Of a DNA stretch of 64,000 nucleotides, positions 55,224-63,714 are shown one piece after another (the first letter of the stretch is position 1; each line of letters begins with the position of its first letter). Source of the stretch: an uncultured Candidatus Saccharibacteria bacterium. GTDB taxonomy: Bacteria; Patescibacteria; Saccharimonadia; Saccharimonadales; UBA4665. A program made the translations under genes and the position numbers. The DNA is taken from contig CAMLRZ010000001.1 in the NCBI GenBank assembly GCA_946482575.1, forward strand, positions 1-64,000. The letters run 5' to 3'. The notes under the pieces were generated by a model, which was given only the letters and a program-made list of their open reading frames with translations, made no database searches and was not told where the DNA came from.

Positions 55224-56456
55224 ATGAGTGTATACGAAGTAATGCAGCATAACATTCCACAAGAAGAGTTTAGTATCATGGGTAACGACCAGGTTGTAGA
55301 ACGCGCAAGCGGTTCGCAAGTATGGATGGAGGGCGATCCTGAACCCTATACAGATTTTGTAATGGGTTACAGTGCCGCCAACTTTGGCCATATGAACCCA
55401 GAGATTAGCAGCGCACTGCAAGAGGCGTCTGCTGATAATGTAGTGTTCTTTGATTCCAGAGTTAAGCGTGAATTAGCCCTTTCATTGGGAAAAATGGTAG
55501 GGCTAGAAGGTGCGTGGGATCACTATTACCCGGTTGGTGGTGCTATGGCTGTTGAGGCTGCTGCGCGAGCTTGCTTGTTGGCCAGGCCCGATGGCGCGCT
55601 CGTAAGTTTTAATGGCGCGTTTCATGGGTACTCAGGCGTGAGTCGCTCGCTTACCGATCCCGCATTTCTTCGTCAAGACGCCTTTACTGATCAAGCAAAG
55701 GTTATTCATGCCCCCCGTCCCCAAGACGGGTCGCTGGATGAAGCACTTACTACGCTGGATAGCACAATTGCATCGCAGCATGTTTCCGGAGTCTTCATTG
55801 AGCCAGTTCAAGGAGCGTCGGGTTTTAACGACATGGGTGCAGATTTTCTAAAAGGCATTCGCGAAATATGCACTGATCGAGACGTGCCCATGGTTGCTGA
55901 TGAAATTCAAAGCGCATTCTTTAGGCATGGTGAGCCTGTTGTCAGTACTGCGCATGGCGTGGAACCTGACATACTTTTGCTAGGTAAGTCACTCGGTGGC
56001 GGTATCGTGCCACTGTCGGCCGTGATTGCAAAACACTCATTCATGGAGCGGGTCCCAGTGGATGGGGCAGCCTTTGACTCTACATTCTCTGGCTGGCCTT
56101 TGGGCGTTACCGTGGGTCGGCGGGTAGTCTCATATGTTCTAGCGAATGACTTCAAGGCAGAGGCAGCACAAAAAGGCAAAATGATGGATGAAGTTCTTGA
56201 CGACGAAATCAGCGACGCTGATTTACGAGCTGCGTTTCGCCGTACAGGCATGGGACTTGCATACGATGGAGCCAGTAAAGCTGAGGCGGAAGCAGTACGC
56301 GTGACAGCTCTTGACCAACGCGTTATCGTACAGACCACTGGCTTGTACGGTGATAAATGCAAGATATCTCCCGCAATAACAATTCCGGACGAACTTTTAG
56401 TAAGTGGAATGCAAACATTTGCACGCGCCGTAAAAGCCGTACGAGGCCAGAAGTAA
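55224..56456 (+). CDS. Class III PLP aminotransferase (GSA-aminomutase-like)
   Basis: 410 residues. Fold type I class III features: substrate region YTDFVMGYSAANFGH, YPVGGAMAVEAAARAC, the aspartate in MVADEIQSAFFRHGEP and the PLP lysine Lys255 in LLGKSLGGGIVPLS. Overall it resembles glutamate-1-semialdehyde aminomutases and diaminobutyrate/ornithine-type transaminases. It starts 2 nt after NRPS 3, so a role in the pathway is likely: making an unusual amino acid, or transaminating a released aldehyde or keto intermediate. Reaction cannot be fixed from sequence. Confidence 0.88.
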   Translation: MSVYEVMQHNIPQEEFSIMGNDQVVERASGSQVWMEGDPEPYTDFVMGYSAANFGHMNPEISSALQEASADNVVFFDSRVKRELALSLGKMVGLEGAWDHYYPVGGAMAVEAAARACLLARPDGALVSFNGAFHGYSGVSRSLTDPAFLRQDAFTDQAKVIHAPRPQDGSLDEALTTLDSTIASQHVSGVFIEPVQGASGFNDMGADFLKGIREICTDRDVPMVADEIQSAFFRHGEPVVSTAHGVEPDILLLGKSLGGGIVPLSAVIAKHSFMERVPVDGAAFDSTFSGWPLGVTVGRRVVSYVLANDFKAEAAQKGKMMDEVLDDEISDADLRAAFRRTGMGLAYDGASKAEAEAVRVTALDQRVIVQTTGLYGDKCKISPAITIPDELLVSGMQTFARAVKAVRGQK

Positions 56457-56459
56457 GGA

Positions 56460-57452
56460 ATGACCGAATATCAGCGCACGGTATTCGTGGCAGATGGCCA
56501 ACACGGTCACGAAGGCTGGGTAGATGAGGCCGGTAAAGAGTGGGACATGCCGGATCGTATAGACAGTATTGTCGATCGCTTTCAGCAGTCACCAACACCG
56601 CTGTCACTTTATACCGTGGAGGAAGCTGCCCAATCGTCCGGTCTTTTGCCCATCCACGATATTACGATGGTTCACGCGCAACACCAGGCTAGTGTTCGGG
56701 CGGCCGAAGGCGCTCCTGCAACTACTGCCTTCGACATAGGAGCGCAGGGTTCGTCGCTTATATACTCTGAAACTTTTGGCTTGGCTATGCGCTCTGTTCG
56801 GGCGGCCGAATTGGCAGCCTCATCGATAACCAGACATCTACAAGATAAGCCGCCACTGTCGGCGGCACTCTGTCGGCCACCGGGCCATCACGCTGGAAGA
56901 AGCTATTATCACGGCTTCTGTTTTCTCAATAATGCTGCAGTTGCAGCAAACGTACTTAAACAGACAAGTAGCAGGGTGGCGATCATTGATATTGATGTGC
57001 ACCACGGAGACGGCACACAGGACATCTTCTATGAAGATCCAAGAGTGTTGTACGCATCACTTCATGCTGATCTGCAGAACCCAAGCTCAAGCAGTGGACG
57101 TGCTGATGAAACTGGCAGAGGCCTCGGCCGGAATACTAATGCTAACTTTCCTTTTGAAGTTGGCGTATCCGCAAAGCGATACAACGGATTGCTGGCAAAG
57201 GCATGTGAGTACATTGATGATTTTAAACCGGATGCGCTTGTGGTATCAGCGGGCTTTGACGGACATAAAGGAGAATTCACAAACTTACCACCTATCACGC
57301 ACCTTGAAGATCAGCATTACTTTACGATTGGAGCAACAATAGGTGCTCTTAAGCTGCCCACTTGTGTCGTACTGGAGGGCGGCTATAACCTACAGACGCT
57401 ACCAGGAGCGACAGAGGCATTTATGACCGGCCTAGAGCAGGGAATGCGCTAA
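56460..57452 (+). CDS. HDAC-superfamily amidohydrolase (acetylpolyamine amidohydrolase-like)
   Basis: 330 residues. Zinc-dependent deacetylase core: LCRPPGHHAG, GFCFLNNAAVAAN, IIDIDVHHGDGTQD with zinc ligands Asp179 and His181, and Asp267 in SAGFDGH, then VLEGGYN. This is the class II/HDAC-like bacterial branch that removes acetyl groups from polyamines or small amines. It is the last gene of the NRPS operon, 3 nt after the aminotransferase, so it may deprotect an N-acylated precursor or final product. It converges on the SbnB-like gene with only 8 nt between. Confidence 0.9.
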   Translation: MTEYQRTVFVADGQHGHEGWVDEAGKEWDMPDRIDSIVDRFQQSPTPLSLYTVEEAAQSSGLLPIHDITMVHAQHQASVRAAEGAPATTAFDIGAQGSSLIYSETFGLAMRSVRAAELAASSITRHLQDKPPLSAALCRPPGHHAGRSYYHGFCFLNNAAVAANVLKQTSSRVAIIDIDVHHGDGTQDIFYEDPRVLYASLHADLQNPSSSSGRADETGRGLGRNTNANFPFEVGVSAKRYNGLLAKACEYIDDFKPDALVVSAGFDGHKGEFTNLPPITHLEDQHYFTIGATIGALKLPTCVVLEGGYNLQTLPGATEAFMTGLEQGMR

Positions 57453-57460
57453 AAAGAAGC

Positions 57461-58492
57461 CTAGTCGGCGCGATCTATCCAGGTTTGAGGCAAAAAGTTG
57501 CGTATAACTTCACCTGCATTTTGATCTATTGCGCGCTCGTATACAAAGCGAGCCAGAGCCATGTCCAAAACCCCCAGGCCAAAAGGCGAGAAGATAACAG
57601 GCTTGTCTGCGGGCAATTCTGCATTTCCATCTTGAAGAAAAGCGCCTAATGAGCCGTGCACAAAGTCAGTAGAGCCTGATTTCTGGGAAGCCAAATGAAT
57701 ACTTGTATTCTCACGATTTACATGATCAAGATCATCTACCACGTTGGTGCAGTCCAAAATCACCTCTGGCGTAATATCACGAAGTGAGGTGTGAAGGACA
57801 AGTGATTCAGATTGTAATTGCTCTTTGTTAGCAAGGTAAGGAGTGGACGCAGTTGTTGCAATTGCGATTAGCTTAGAGGCGCCCAGGGCTTCCTCTAAAG
57901 AACTACTGATACGTATATCCACGTCATCTCCCACGATAGATTTCGCCTTGTTGGCAAATTGTTGAGCTCGGTCGGCGCTAAGGTCAAAAATAGTAACGGT
58001 GCGTAGCGTAGGGTGCAAAGCACTTACAAAACGTAGCGTTTCATAATTAATAAGGCCCGTTCCAATAAAGCTGGCCGACTCGTATATATGCCCTCTGTTG
58101 AGCTTTGTGCTCGCCAAGGCAGCACTGGCGGCGGTACGCTTGGCGCTAATAATTGACGCCTCTAAAAACGCGTAGGGTTGGCCTGTTTCGGTTGAATTAA
58201 GAATAATTGCAGCGGAAGCACGATCCTTGTGACGAGTAATATTGTCTGGAAAAGAGGCAATCCACTTGATGCCCGCACTTGGTGCCTCGCCACCGATATA
58301 TGCAGGCAAACCAATAATCCTATCTTTCGAATTACTAGGAAAGCGTAGGAACACTGAGTGCGGCAGTGAGCTCTGTGCTTTATGGTGCGCAGTGTATGCG
58401 TTTTCTATAATGTTCACAATGTCCTGCTGTTTTTTGCGCAGCAACTCCCAAACAGTATCACCGTTGATAATACGTAATTCGCCTTCGTTCAT
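57461..58492 (-). CDS. SbnB-like dehydrogenase (ornithine cyclodeaminase/mu-crystallin family)
   Basis: 343 residues. Substrate arm with LRFPSNSKDRIIGLPAYIGG, Rossmann motif ASFIGTGLINYETLRFV (about 136-152), and FDLSADRAQQFA. The pairing with an SbnA homologue 14 nt upstream identifies the staphyloferrin B-type pathway, where SbnB oxidatively hydrolyses N-(1-amino-1-carboxy-2-ethyl)-glutamate to L-2,3-diaminopropionate plus 2-oxoglutarate. It starts at 58492 with AAAGGAA upstream and is cotranscribed with sbnA. Confidence 0.85.
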   Translation of the reverse strand: MNEGELRIINGDTVWELLRKKQQDIVNIIENAYTAHHKAQSSLPHSVFLRFPSNSKDRIIGLPAYIGGEAPSAGIKWIASFPDNITRHKDRASAAIILNSTETGQPYAFLEASIISAKRTAASAALASTKLNRGHIYESASFIGTGLINYETLRFVSALHPTLRTVTIFDLSADRAQQFANKAKSIVGDDVDIRISSSLEEALGASKLIAIATTASTPYLANKEQLQSESLVLHTSLRDITPEVILDCTNVVDDLDHVNRENTSIHLASQKSGSTDFVHGSLGAFLQDGNAELPADKPVIFSPFGLGVLDMALARFVYERAIDQNAGEVIRNFLPQTWIDRAD

Positions 58493-58506
58493 AATAATTT
58501 CCTTTA

Positions 58507-59469
58507 CTACTTAAGATACTGGTTACGCCACTGGTCGTTATAAATCGTATGCAAATATCGCTCTCCTCTATCTGCCAGAATAACCACTACATTTGCGTCG
58601 TTTTCGATTTGAGGAGCGTACTTCAACAGGCCTGCGATAACCGCGCCTGACGACCCGCCCGCCAAAATATTTTCTTTAGCAAGAAGGAGATCGCAGCCAT
58701 GAACGCAATCTGCATCTGTCATATGCAGGGCCTTACTTGCCATGTTTTCCCGAAAAATATCAGGACGTACTGCAGCGCCATGTCCGGGTATGAGCCGATC
58801 ACCAGATTCACCCCCATAAATAACACTGCCGACTGCATCAATTGCGATGATCTTGGTGTGGAGACCTGATTGCTTTATGTAGTCTGAGCAGCCGCGAATC
58901 GTGCCGCAGGTTCCAACCGCGCACAATACGTAGTCAACCTTATTGTTTAATGCAGTCGCGATTTCTTTCATGGTTTGTTCATGCGCTTTATGGTTGAACT
59001 CATTCCCGTATTGATTAGGCCAATAGCAGTCCGGGTTTTCCTCAAGAAACTTGGCAACGTACTCACGGCGAGCTTCGAGTAGACTTTTGCCATGAGGCGC
59101 CTTTTCGATGCGCACCACCTGGGCACCATAGGCCCCCATTAGCTGCATGTTAGTAATGTTGGTACGTGCATCCACGACACATACAAAGCGCAGGCCGTAT
59201 ACTTTACACGCGATGGCGAGGCCGATACCCATATTCCCAGAACTTGACTCAATTACTGTCGACCCTTTACGCACTTGGCCAGCTTTCAGCGCCGCTTCTA
59301 TCATCGAAAAGGCCGCACGATCTTTCATGCTGCCACCGATATTCTGCATCTCGAGTTTTGCGTAAACCGAAAAGCCACAATCTTGAGAGATAGTAGGCAA
59401 ATGCACAAGGGGCGTATTATTAATCAGTTCCCGAAAAGAGAGGACGCTCTGACTTTTTTCATATTCCAT
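58507..59469 (-). CDS. SbnA-like N-(2-amino-2-carboxyethyl)-L-glutamate synthase
   Basis: 320 residues. Cysteine-synthase-like PLP enzyme: Lys49 in GGSMKDRAA, ESSSGNMGIGLA, and the SbnA-type motifs WPNQYGNEFNH and DAVGSVIYGG...RLIPGHGAAV. SbnA joins O-phosphoserine and glutamate, feeding SbnB to yield L-Dap. With the diamino-acid-like pocket of NRPS 2, this gives a consistent precursor supply. Start at 59469 with a TAATAT box upstream (about 59490); its operon is sbnA-sbnB, facing the end of the NRPS operon. Confidence 0.87.
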   Translation of the reverse strand: MEYEKSQSVLSFRELINNTPLVHLPTISQDCGFSVYAKLEMQNIGGSMKDRAAFSMIEAALKAGQVRKGSTVIESSSGNMGIGLAIACKVYGLRFVCVVDARTNITNMQLMGAYGAQVVRIEKAPHGKSLLEARREYVAKFLEENPDCYWPNQYGNEFNHKAHEQTMKEIATALNNKVDYVLCAVGTCGTIRGCSDYIKQSGLHTKIIAIDAVGSVIYGGESGDRLIPGHGAAVRPDIFRENMASKALHMTDADCVHGCDLLLAKENILAGGSSGAVIAGLLKYAPQIENDANVVVILADRGERYLHTIYNDQWRNQYLK

Positions 59470-59580
59470 ACTAAATCCGTTCTGTCATATTACAGGTCGT
59501 TTCCGAGGTGAGCCGCTCGACACTACACCTAGACTAGCACCATTCTTATGCTTTGAGAAATGTAAAGCCGGGTGCCAATA

Positions 59581-60600
59581 CTATCTGGTGGACAAATTGT
59601 AGCGTGTCTCGATTTCATTGATGGCAGCTTCAGTTTTACGGATGAGCACCGGCAGAATGGCGGAAGCGTATGTATCTTCTTCGGGCGCAAGCGCTGCGTT
59701 ATCTTCAGCCAATCGTTTATGTGGATAGCGAAATTTCCTGAGTGTACGCAACACACCGTGCGTGGCGGCCGCTAGTTCTGGATCGGCATTTTCACTGAGA
59801 TACGCGAGTACGTTCTGACTAGCTAGATCTAAAAGTGACTTTTCAATATGTGAACGTTGCTGCGGCGATAAATACTTGTAGTTGTCTTTCACGAACTCAC
59901 TGTACACGGCGTCAGTATCCCCATGTCCCCATAGTAAGTAATCGATTGCGAGTGACTGTTGTACTCCTCCTGGGCCAAAATACTCAACATTATCTACCGT
60001 AAGAGGGTCTAGGTACGGCCGAAGCACACCCGTAAAGAATTCTGGCGTAACATTACGTTTGACTTCAATTACCCGAGTAAGCAGGGTGTTGGCCGCCATA
60101 GTAAAGCCTGCAACACCTGCATGAGGTCCGCTAGTAGCGAATGCCTCAACAGCAGTATCAAGGGTAATCGTAGCGTCAGTAACAGCTTGCATAAACAGCT
60201 CTTCTTGAGGATCGCCCGTAAAGCTGCGACGACGTGACTGCAGCGGATTAGCTACGGTGTAGGTGTAGACTGTCCCGCGCGGAACCGTATCCAGCCAAGA
60301 TCCTAATTGAGAAAAGGCCGGCTCAACGGCCTGGCTAAGTTTCATGGGCTCAACTCCGTGAGCAACTAGTGAGCTTGCCAAGAAATCTAGGTCACGCATT
60401 GCCGCCAAGCTCGTCTCATTCGAGTGCGGGTCAAGGTCTAGGCTGCACTCAGCAGCAGCGCAAAGAAGGCGTCCTATGTTTTCGGTATCTGTTGTTTTGT
60501 TGTAGTGTGGTAGTTTTGCAAACTCAGCGTCTAGGTCCAAAGGATCAAGTTGCTGTGCCTGCATATAATCAACAAAAGTGCCATTTGTTTCTACTGACAC
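59581..60600 (-). CDS. PrnB-like protein (IDO/TDO heme superfamily), putative
   Basis: 339 residues, GTG start at 60600 with GGAGG 4 nt upstream. The sequence SFTGDPQEE (126-134), the glycine motif GPGGVQQSLAIDYLLWG (209-225) and the late His294 in RKFRYPHKRLAEDN resemble monodechloroaminopyrrolnitrin synthase (PrnB) and the indoleamine dioxygenase fold, where a Gly-rich loop and a C-terminal His bind heme. The assignment is from pattern memory and moderate. If right, it would be a heme-dependent oxidative enzyme for the peptide. It is separate from sbnA (111 nt) but co-oriented. Confidence 0.55.
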   Translation of the reverse strand: MSVETNGTFVDYMQAQQLDPLDLDAEFAKLPHYNKTTDTENIGRLLCAAAECSLDLDPHSNETSLAAMRDLDFLASSLVAHGVEPMKLSQAVEPAFSQLGSWLDTVPRGTVYTYTVANPLQSRRRSFTGDPQEELFMQAVTDATITLDTAVEAFATSGPHAGVAGFTMAANTLLTRVIEVKRNVTPEFFTGVLRPYLDPLTVDNVEYFGPGGVQQSLAIDYLLWGHGDTDAVYSEFVKDNYKYLSPQQRSHIEKSLLDLASQNVLAYLSENADPELAAATHGVLRTLRKFRYPHKRLAEDNAALAPEEDTYASAILPVLIRKTEAAINEIETRYNLSTR

Positions 60601-60664
60601 ATCGCCTCCATGGTATGCATATATATTTGATAAAGCGCTTGGCTCTTAGAATGATAGCAGATAC

Positions 60665-60693
60665 TTTACATCGGTGGTCTTATGAGATACAAT
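60665..60693 (+). promoter_or_regulatory. tuf promoter
   Basis: TTTACA (60665-60670), 17-nt spacer, TACAAT (60688-60693), leaving an ~70-nt leader with CAAGGAG before the ATG. Confidence 0.7.
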
Positions 60694-60769
60694 ATCTGGG
60701 TCACTCGTGTGAGCATTATATGTGCTAGCACAGAACAATTTTAGTAATTAATCAAGGAGTCTTCTCTAC

Positions 60770-61954
60770 ATGGCAGACACATTTGACCGTAGTAAGCCTC
60801 ACGTTAACGTTGGTACAATGGGCCACGTTGACCATGGTAAAACTACTCTAACCGCAGCTATTACTGCTGTACTCGCTAAGAAACTTCCTAGCGCAGTAAA
60901 CAAGCCAATCGCTTACGACGAAATCGACAAGGCACCAGAAGAGCGCCAGCGTGGTATTACCATTTCAACTTCTCACCAGGAGTATGAAAGTGAAAAGCGT
61001 CACTACGCTCACGTTGACATGCCTGGTCACGCCGACTACGTTAAGAACATGATCACCGGTGCCGCTCAGGTTGACGGTGCTATCTTGGTAGTATCTGCAG
61101 CTGATGGTCCTATGCCACAAACTCGCGAGCACGTTCTGCTTGCTCGTCAGGTTGGCGTTCCAAAGATTGTTGTATTCCTCAACAAGATGGACCTCGCAGA
61201 CCCAGAACTCACCGACCTCGTTGAAGAGGAAGTACGTGAACTTCTGGAAAAGAACGGCTTCGACCGCGACTGCCCAATCATCCGTGGTTCTGCAGCCAAG
61301 GCTCTCGAAGGCGACGCAGCTAACGAAGACGCTATCATGGAACTCGTTAAGGCTATGGACGACTACATTCCACAGCCAGAGCGCGACCTCGACAAGCCAT
61401 TCCTGATGCCTATTGAGGACGTATTCTCAATTAAGGGTCGTGGTACTGTTGCTACCGGTCGTGTTGAGCAAGGTATCGTTAAGATCAACGACCCAGTTGA
61501 AATCGTTGGTATCCGCGACAGCAAGCAATCAGTTGTAACTGGTATCGAAGCTTTCAAGAAGCAACTCGACCAGGGTCAAGCTGGTGACAACGCAGGTATC
61601 CTGCTTCGTGGTATTGAACGCGACGACATCGAACGCGGTCAGGTTATCGCTAAGCCAGGTTCTGTAACACCACACACTGAGTTCGAATCTGAGGTTTACA
61701 TCCTCAGCAAGGACGAAGGTGGTCGTCACACTCCATTCTTCAAGGGTTACAAGCCTCAGTTCTACTTCCGTACAACTGACGTAACCGGTGAAGTTGAGCT
61801 GCCAGCTGACAAAGAAATGGTAATGCCAGGCGACACCGTAACCTTCAAGGTTAAGTTGCTCGCTCCAGTTGCCATGGACCAAGGTCTGCGCTTCGCTATC
61901 CGCGAAGGTGGCCGCACCGTAGGTGCTGGTGTTGTTACCAAGATCGTAAAATAG
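60770..61954 (+). CDS. tuf: Elongation factor Tu
   Basis: 394 residues with G1 [14 protein letters not shown]2 [10 protein letters not shown]3 DMPGHADY, G4 NKMDLAD and G5 GSAAK, followed by domains II and III ([37 protein letters not shown]). It delivers aminoacyl-tRNA to the ribosome. Codon choice is as strongly biased as rpoB/rpoC, unlike the NRPS island just upstream. It is a single gene with its own promoter and terminator. Confidence 0.98.
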   Translation: MADTFDRSKPHVNVGTMGHVDHGKTTLTAAITAVLAKKLPSAVNKPIAYDEIDKAPEERQRGITISTSHQEYESEKRHYAHVDMPGHADYVKNMITGAAQVDGAILVVSAADGPMPQTREHVLLARQVGVPKIVVFLNKMDLADPELTDLVEEEVRELLEKNGFDRDCPIIRGSAAKALEGDAANEDAIMELVKAMDDYIPQPERDLDKPFLMPIEDVFSIKGRGTVATGRVEQGIVKINDPVEIVGIRDSKQSVVTGIEAFKKQLDQGQAGDNAGILLRGIERDDIERGQVIAKPGSVTPHTEFESEVYILSKDEGGRHTPFFKGYKPQFYFRTTDVTGEVELPADKEMVMPGDTVTFKVKLLAPVAMDQGLRFAIREGGRTVGAGVVTKIVK

Positions 61955-61978
61955 TTCGATCATAGGTTCACACCTCCT

Positions 61979-62010
61979 AAATACCCGGGACTAACCTCCC
62001 GGGTATTTTT
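61979..62010 (+). terminator. Intrinsic terminator of tuf
   Basis: AAATACCCGGG, loop ACTAACCT, CCCGGGTATTTTT. Confidence 0.93.
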
Positions 62011-62067
62011 ATGCCGAACTTCCAGCCGCGCTTGGTATACTGAATACATATAAGCAGGGAAATAATC

Positions 62068-62478
62068 ATGAGCAAAAATCCAGTCGTACACTTTGAGATG
62101 CCGTACCAAGACGCAGACCGTGTCGCAAAATTTTACGAACAGGCTTTTGGGTGGAGCATGAACAACCTAGGCGAGCAGATGGGCAATTACATTACTGCTG
62201 GCACTGCGGACACCGACCAAAACAACATGGTGCAAACACCCGGCACCATTAACGGCGGGCTCTACCCATTATCAGATGCACCCGAAAACAAAGCCCCATC
62301 AGTGGTAATTAGTGTTGAAAATCTTGACGCCGCAATTGAAAGCGTCACGTCAGCTGGCGGCACCATGATCAATGAGCCCGCCGAAATTCCTGGCATTGGC
62401 GTATGGGCCTCGTTCCGTGACACCGAAGGCAACCGCGTCAGCATCTTGCAGCCCAACCCCCGCGAAGACGAAAAGTAG
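62068..62478 (+). CDS. VOC (glyoxalase/bleomycin-resistance) family protein
   Basis: 136 residues: VHFEMPYQDADRVAKFYEQAFGW at the N-terminus, then a second beta-alpha-beta-beta-beta repeat with VVISVENLDAAIESVTSAGG, and DTEGNRVSILQPN at the end. These are typical for small VOC metal-dependent enzymes (lyases, dioxygenases, resistance proteins). His and Glu metal ligands are plausible at HFEM and the late EGN region. A TATACT box at 62036-62041 precedes the gene. Substrate unknown. Confidence 0.85.
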   Translation: MSKNPVVHFEMPYQDADRVAKFYEQAFGWSMNNLGEQMGNYITAGTADTDQNNMVQTPGTINGGLYPLSDAPENKAPSVVISVENLDAAIESVTSAGGTMINEPAEIPGIGVWASFRDTEGNRVSILQPNPREDEK

Positions 62479-62488
62479 CGTGCCACCA

Positions 62489-63067
62489 ATGGAAACGTAC
62501 CAGGATTTGCCAGTTCAATCTTTTGCGACTCAGCCTGAATGGTTGGCATGGCTAGCTGAACATCATGATTCAGGCAAGGGAATTTGGATTAAGTTCGCCA
62601 AGAAAGCCTCGGGAATTCCTACCATCACATACGACCAAGCACTGGAAGACGCCCTCTGTTACGGCTGGATCGACGGCCAAACTAAAGGCCTTGACGAAAC
62701 ATATTACCTGCAAAAGTTCACGCCCCGCCGGCCCAAAAGCATTTGGTCTAAACGCAACGTCGGTATAGTAGACCAGTTAATCGAGGCTGGACGAATGCAG
62801 CCTGCTGGCCAAGCCGCCATCGACGCCGCTAAAGCTGATGGTCGCTGGGATCGGGCCTATGATTCGTCGAGCAATATGATCATGCCCGATGACTTACAAG
62901 CTGCGCTGGACGCAAACCCCAAGGCCAAGGCCTTTTACGAAACGCTCAACAAGACCAATACCTACGCTATTTTGTGGCGCATCCAAACCGCCAAAAAGCC
63001 CGAAACGCGCGCCGCACGCATCCAAAAACTAGTAGCCATGCTGGAGCGCGGCGAAAAGCTCCACTAG
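62489..63067 (+). CDS. YdeI/OmpD-associated family protein
   Basis: 192 residues from the ATG at 62489 (a GTG 9 nt upstream is a possible start). Family features: WLAEHHDSGKGIWIKFAKKASGI, YDQALEDALCYGWIDGQ, FTPRRPKSIWSKRN and the C-terminal helix TKKPETRAARI-type sequence (AKKPETRAARIQKLVAML). The family is described in bacteriocin/defensin resistance studies, but the biochemical role is unclear. It begins 10 nt after the VOC gene stop and is probably cotranscribed. Confidence 0.85.
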   Translation: METYQDLPVQSFATQPEWLAWLAEHHDSGKGIWIKFAKKASGIPTITYDQALEDALCYGWIDGQTKGLDETYYLQKFTPRRPKSIWSKRNVGIVDQLIEAGRMQPAGQAAIDAAKADGRWDRAYDSSSNMIMPDDLQAALDANPKAKAFYETLNKTNTYAILWRIQTAKKPETRAARIQKLVAMLERGEKLH

Positions 63068-63068
63068 C

Positions 63069-63512
63069 TTAAGGTTGTCGTGCAGCAAAGAACTGATTTA
63101 ACTTATCGTGAGCTGACTTTAAAAGACGATAGGCGTCTAAGCGTTTTTGGTGGTCACCATACTTAGCTCGAATTACTTCACCTTTCTGATGAGCGAAGTA
63201 ATTTCGTAGTTCATTTAACTTCCTAGGGTTAGGGAAGTTTGGCTGAATTCTACGGATAATAAGCCTCTTATCTTCAAAGGTCATGCGCTCGAACATTTCC
63301 GTAAAGTCCGAGAGCGGCTTACCAGCCCCAAAGTAGTCTTGCCAGATGACAATCTCCATACATGTCTCAAATGTGGCATGTACTTGCAGAATATGACTGC
63401 GCAACTCCTTTATGTCGGTAGGCAAGTAGTCTGGGCTTGTGTCGTTCGACCGATCAAGGTCATTCTTAATCGATTTAATCTCATCTGTAATTATTTGTGC
63501 CTCCGGGCTCAT
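63069..63512 (-). CDS. HEPN-like small protein (putative)
   Basis: 147 residues, all helical in character. ELRNYFAHQKGEV contains R-x4-H (RNYFAH), the HEPN ribonuclease signature, near residue 104. HEPN proteins are often RNases of toxin-antitoxin or defence systems. AAGGAGG precedes the ATG. The promoter region contains a 10-bp palindrome (63538-63569) overlapping the -35 box, as expected of an autoregulated operator, but no partner MNT/antitoxin gene is visible in this window. Function not established. Confidence 0.55.
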   Translation of the reverse strand: MSPEAQIITDEIKSIKNDLDRSNDTSPDYLPTDIKELRSHILQVHATFETCMEIVIWQDYFGAGKPLSDFTEMFERMTFEDKRLIIRRIQPNFPNPRKLNELRNYFAHQKGEVIRAKYGDHQKRLDAYRLLKSAHDKLNQFFAARQP

Positions 63513-63537
63513 AAATGCCTCCTTCAGTACAGACTAA

Positions 63538-63569
63538 CATGACGCTTTCCTGAAGTGTCAAGCGTCATG
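63538..63569. promoter_or_regulatory. Inverted repeat at the HEPN gene promoter
   Basis: CATGACGCTT (63538-63547), 12-nt loop, AAGCGTCATG (63560-63569). A TTGACA -35 box for the minus-strand gene (63561-63556) lies in its loop and right arm. It lies 11 bp upstream of the rpsJ -35, so it could act on either gene; operator or hairpin. Confidence 0.55.
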
Positions 63570-63580
63570 TATCACCAGCC

Positions 63581-63609
63581 TTGAAAAAACACCTTAAACG
63601 GTGTATAAT
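63581..63609 (+). promoter_or_regulatory. Promoter of the S10 (rpsJ) operon
   Basis: TTGAAA (63581-63586), 17-nt spacer, TATAAT (63604-63609), with a ~95-nt leader holding a GCCC/GGGC hairpin before rpsJ. Confidence 0.8.
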
Positions 63610-63714
63610 CCACCCATAACATTAATTATGTCGAGAACTCGGCGTAGCCAGCCCTAAGGGCGGTAGAGCTCGCAGAGGTTACGACATCGTACAAGGTACA
63701 AAGGAATTCACCAA

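Noticed and set aside
42444..60700. Island as an assembly chimera of an unrelated organism
   Set aside because: Promoter style (-10 box 6-10 nt before ATG) and attenuator layout match the flanking core genes, and there are no insertion sequences or abrupt joins at either edge. Cannot be excluded without long reads, but not supported by sequence.
62372..62488. Upstream start of the YdeI-like gene inside the VOC gene
   Set aside because: It reads another frame of the conserved VOC C-terminus; the family N-terminus begins at 62489.
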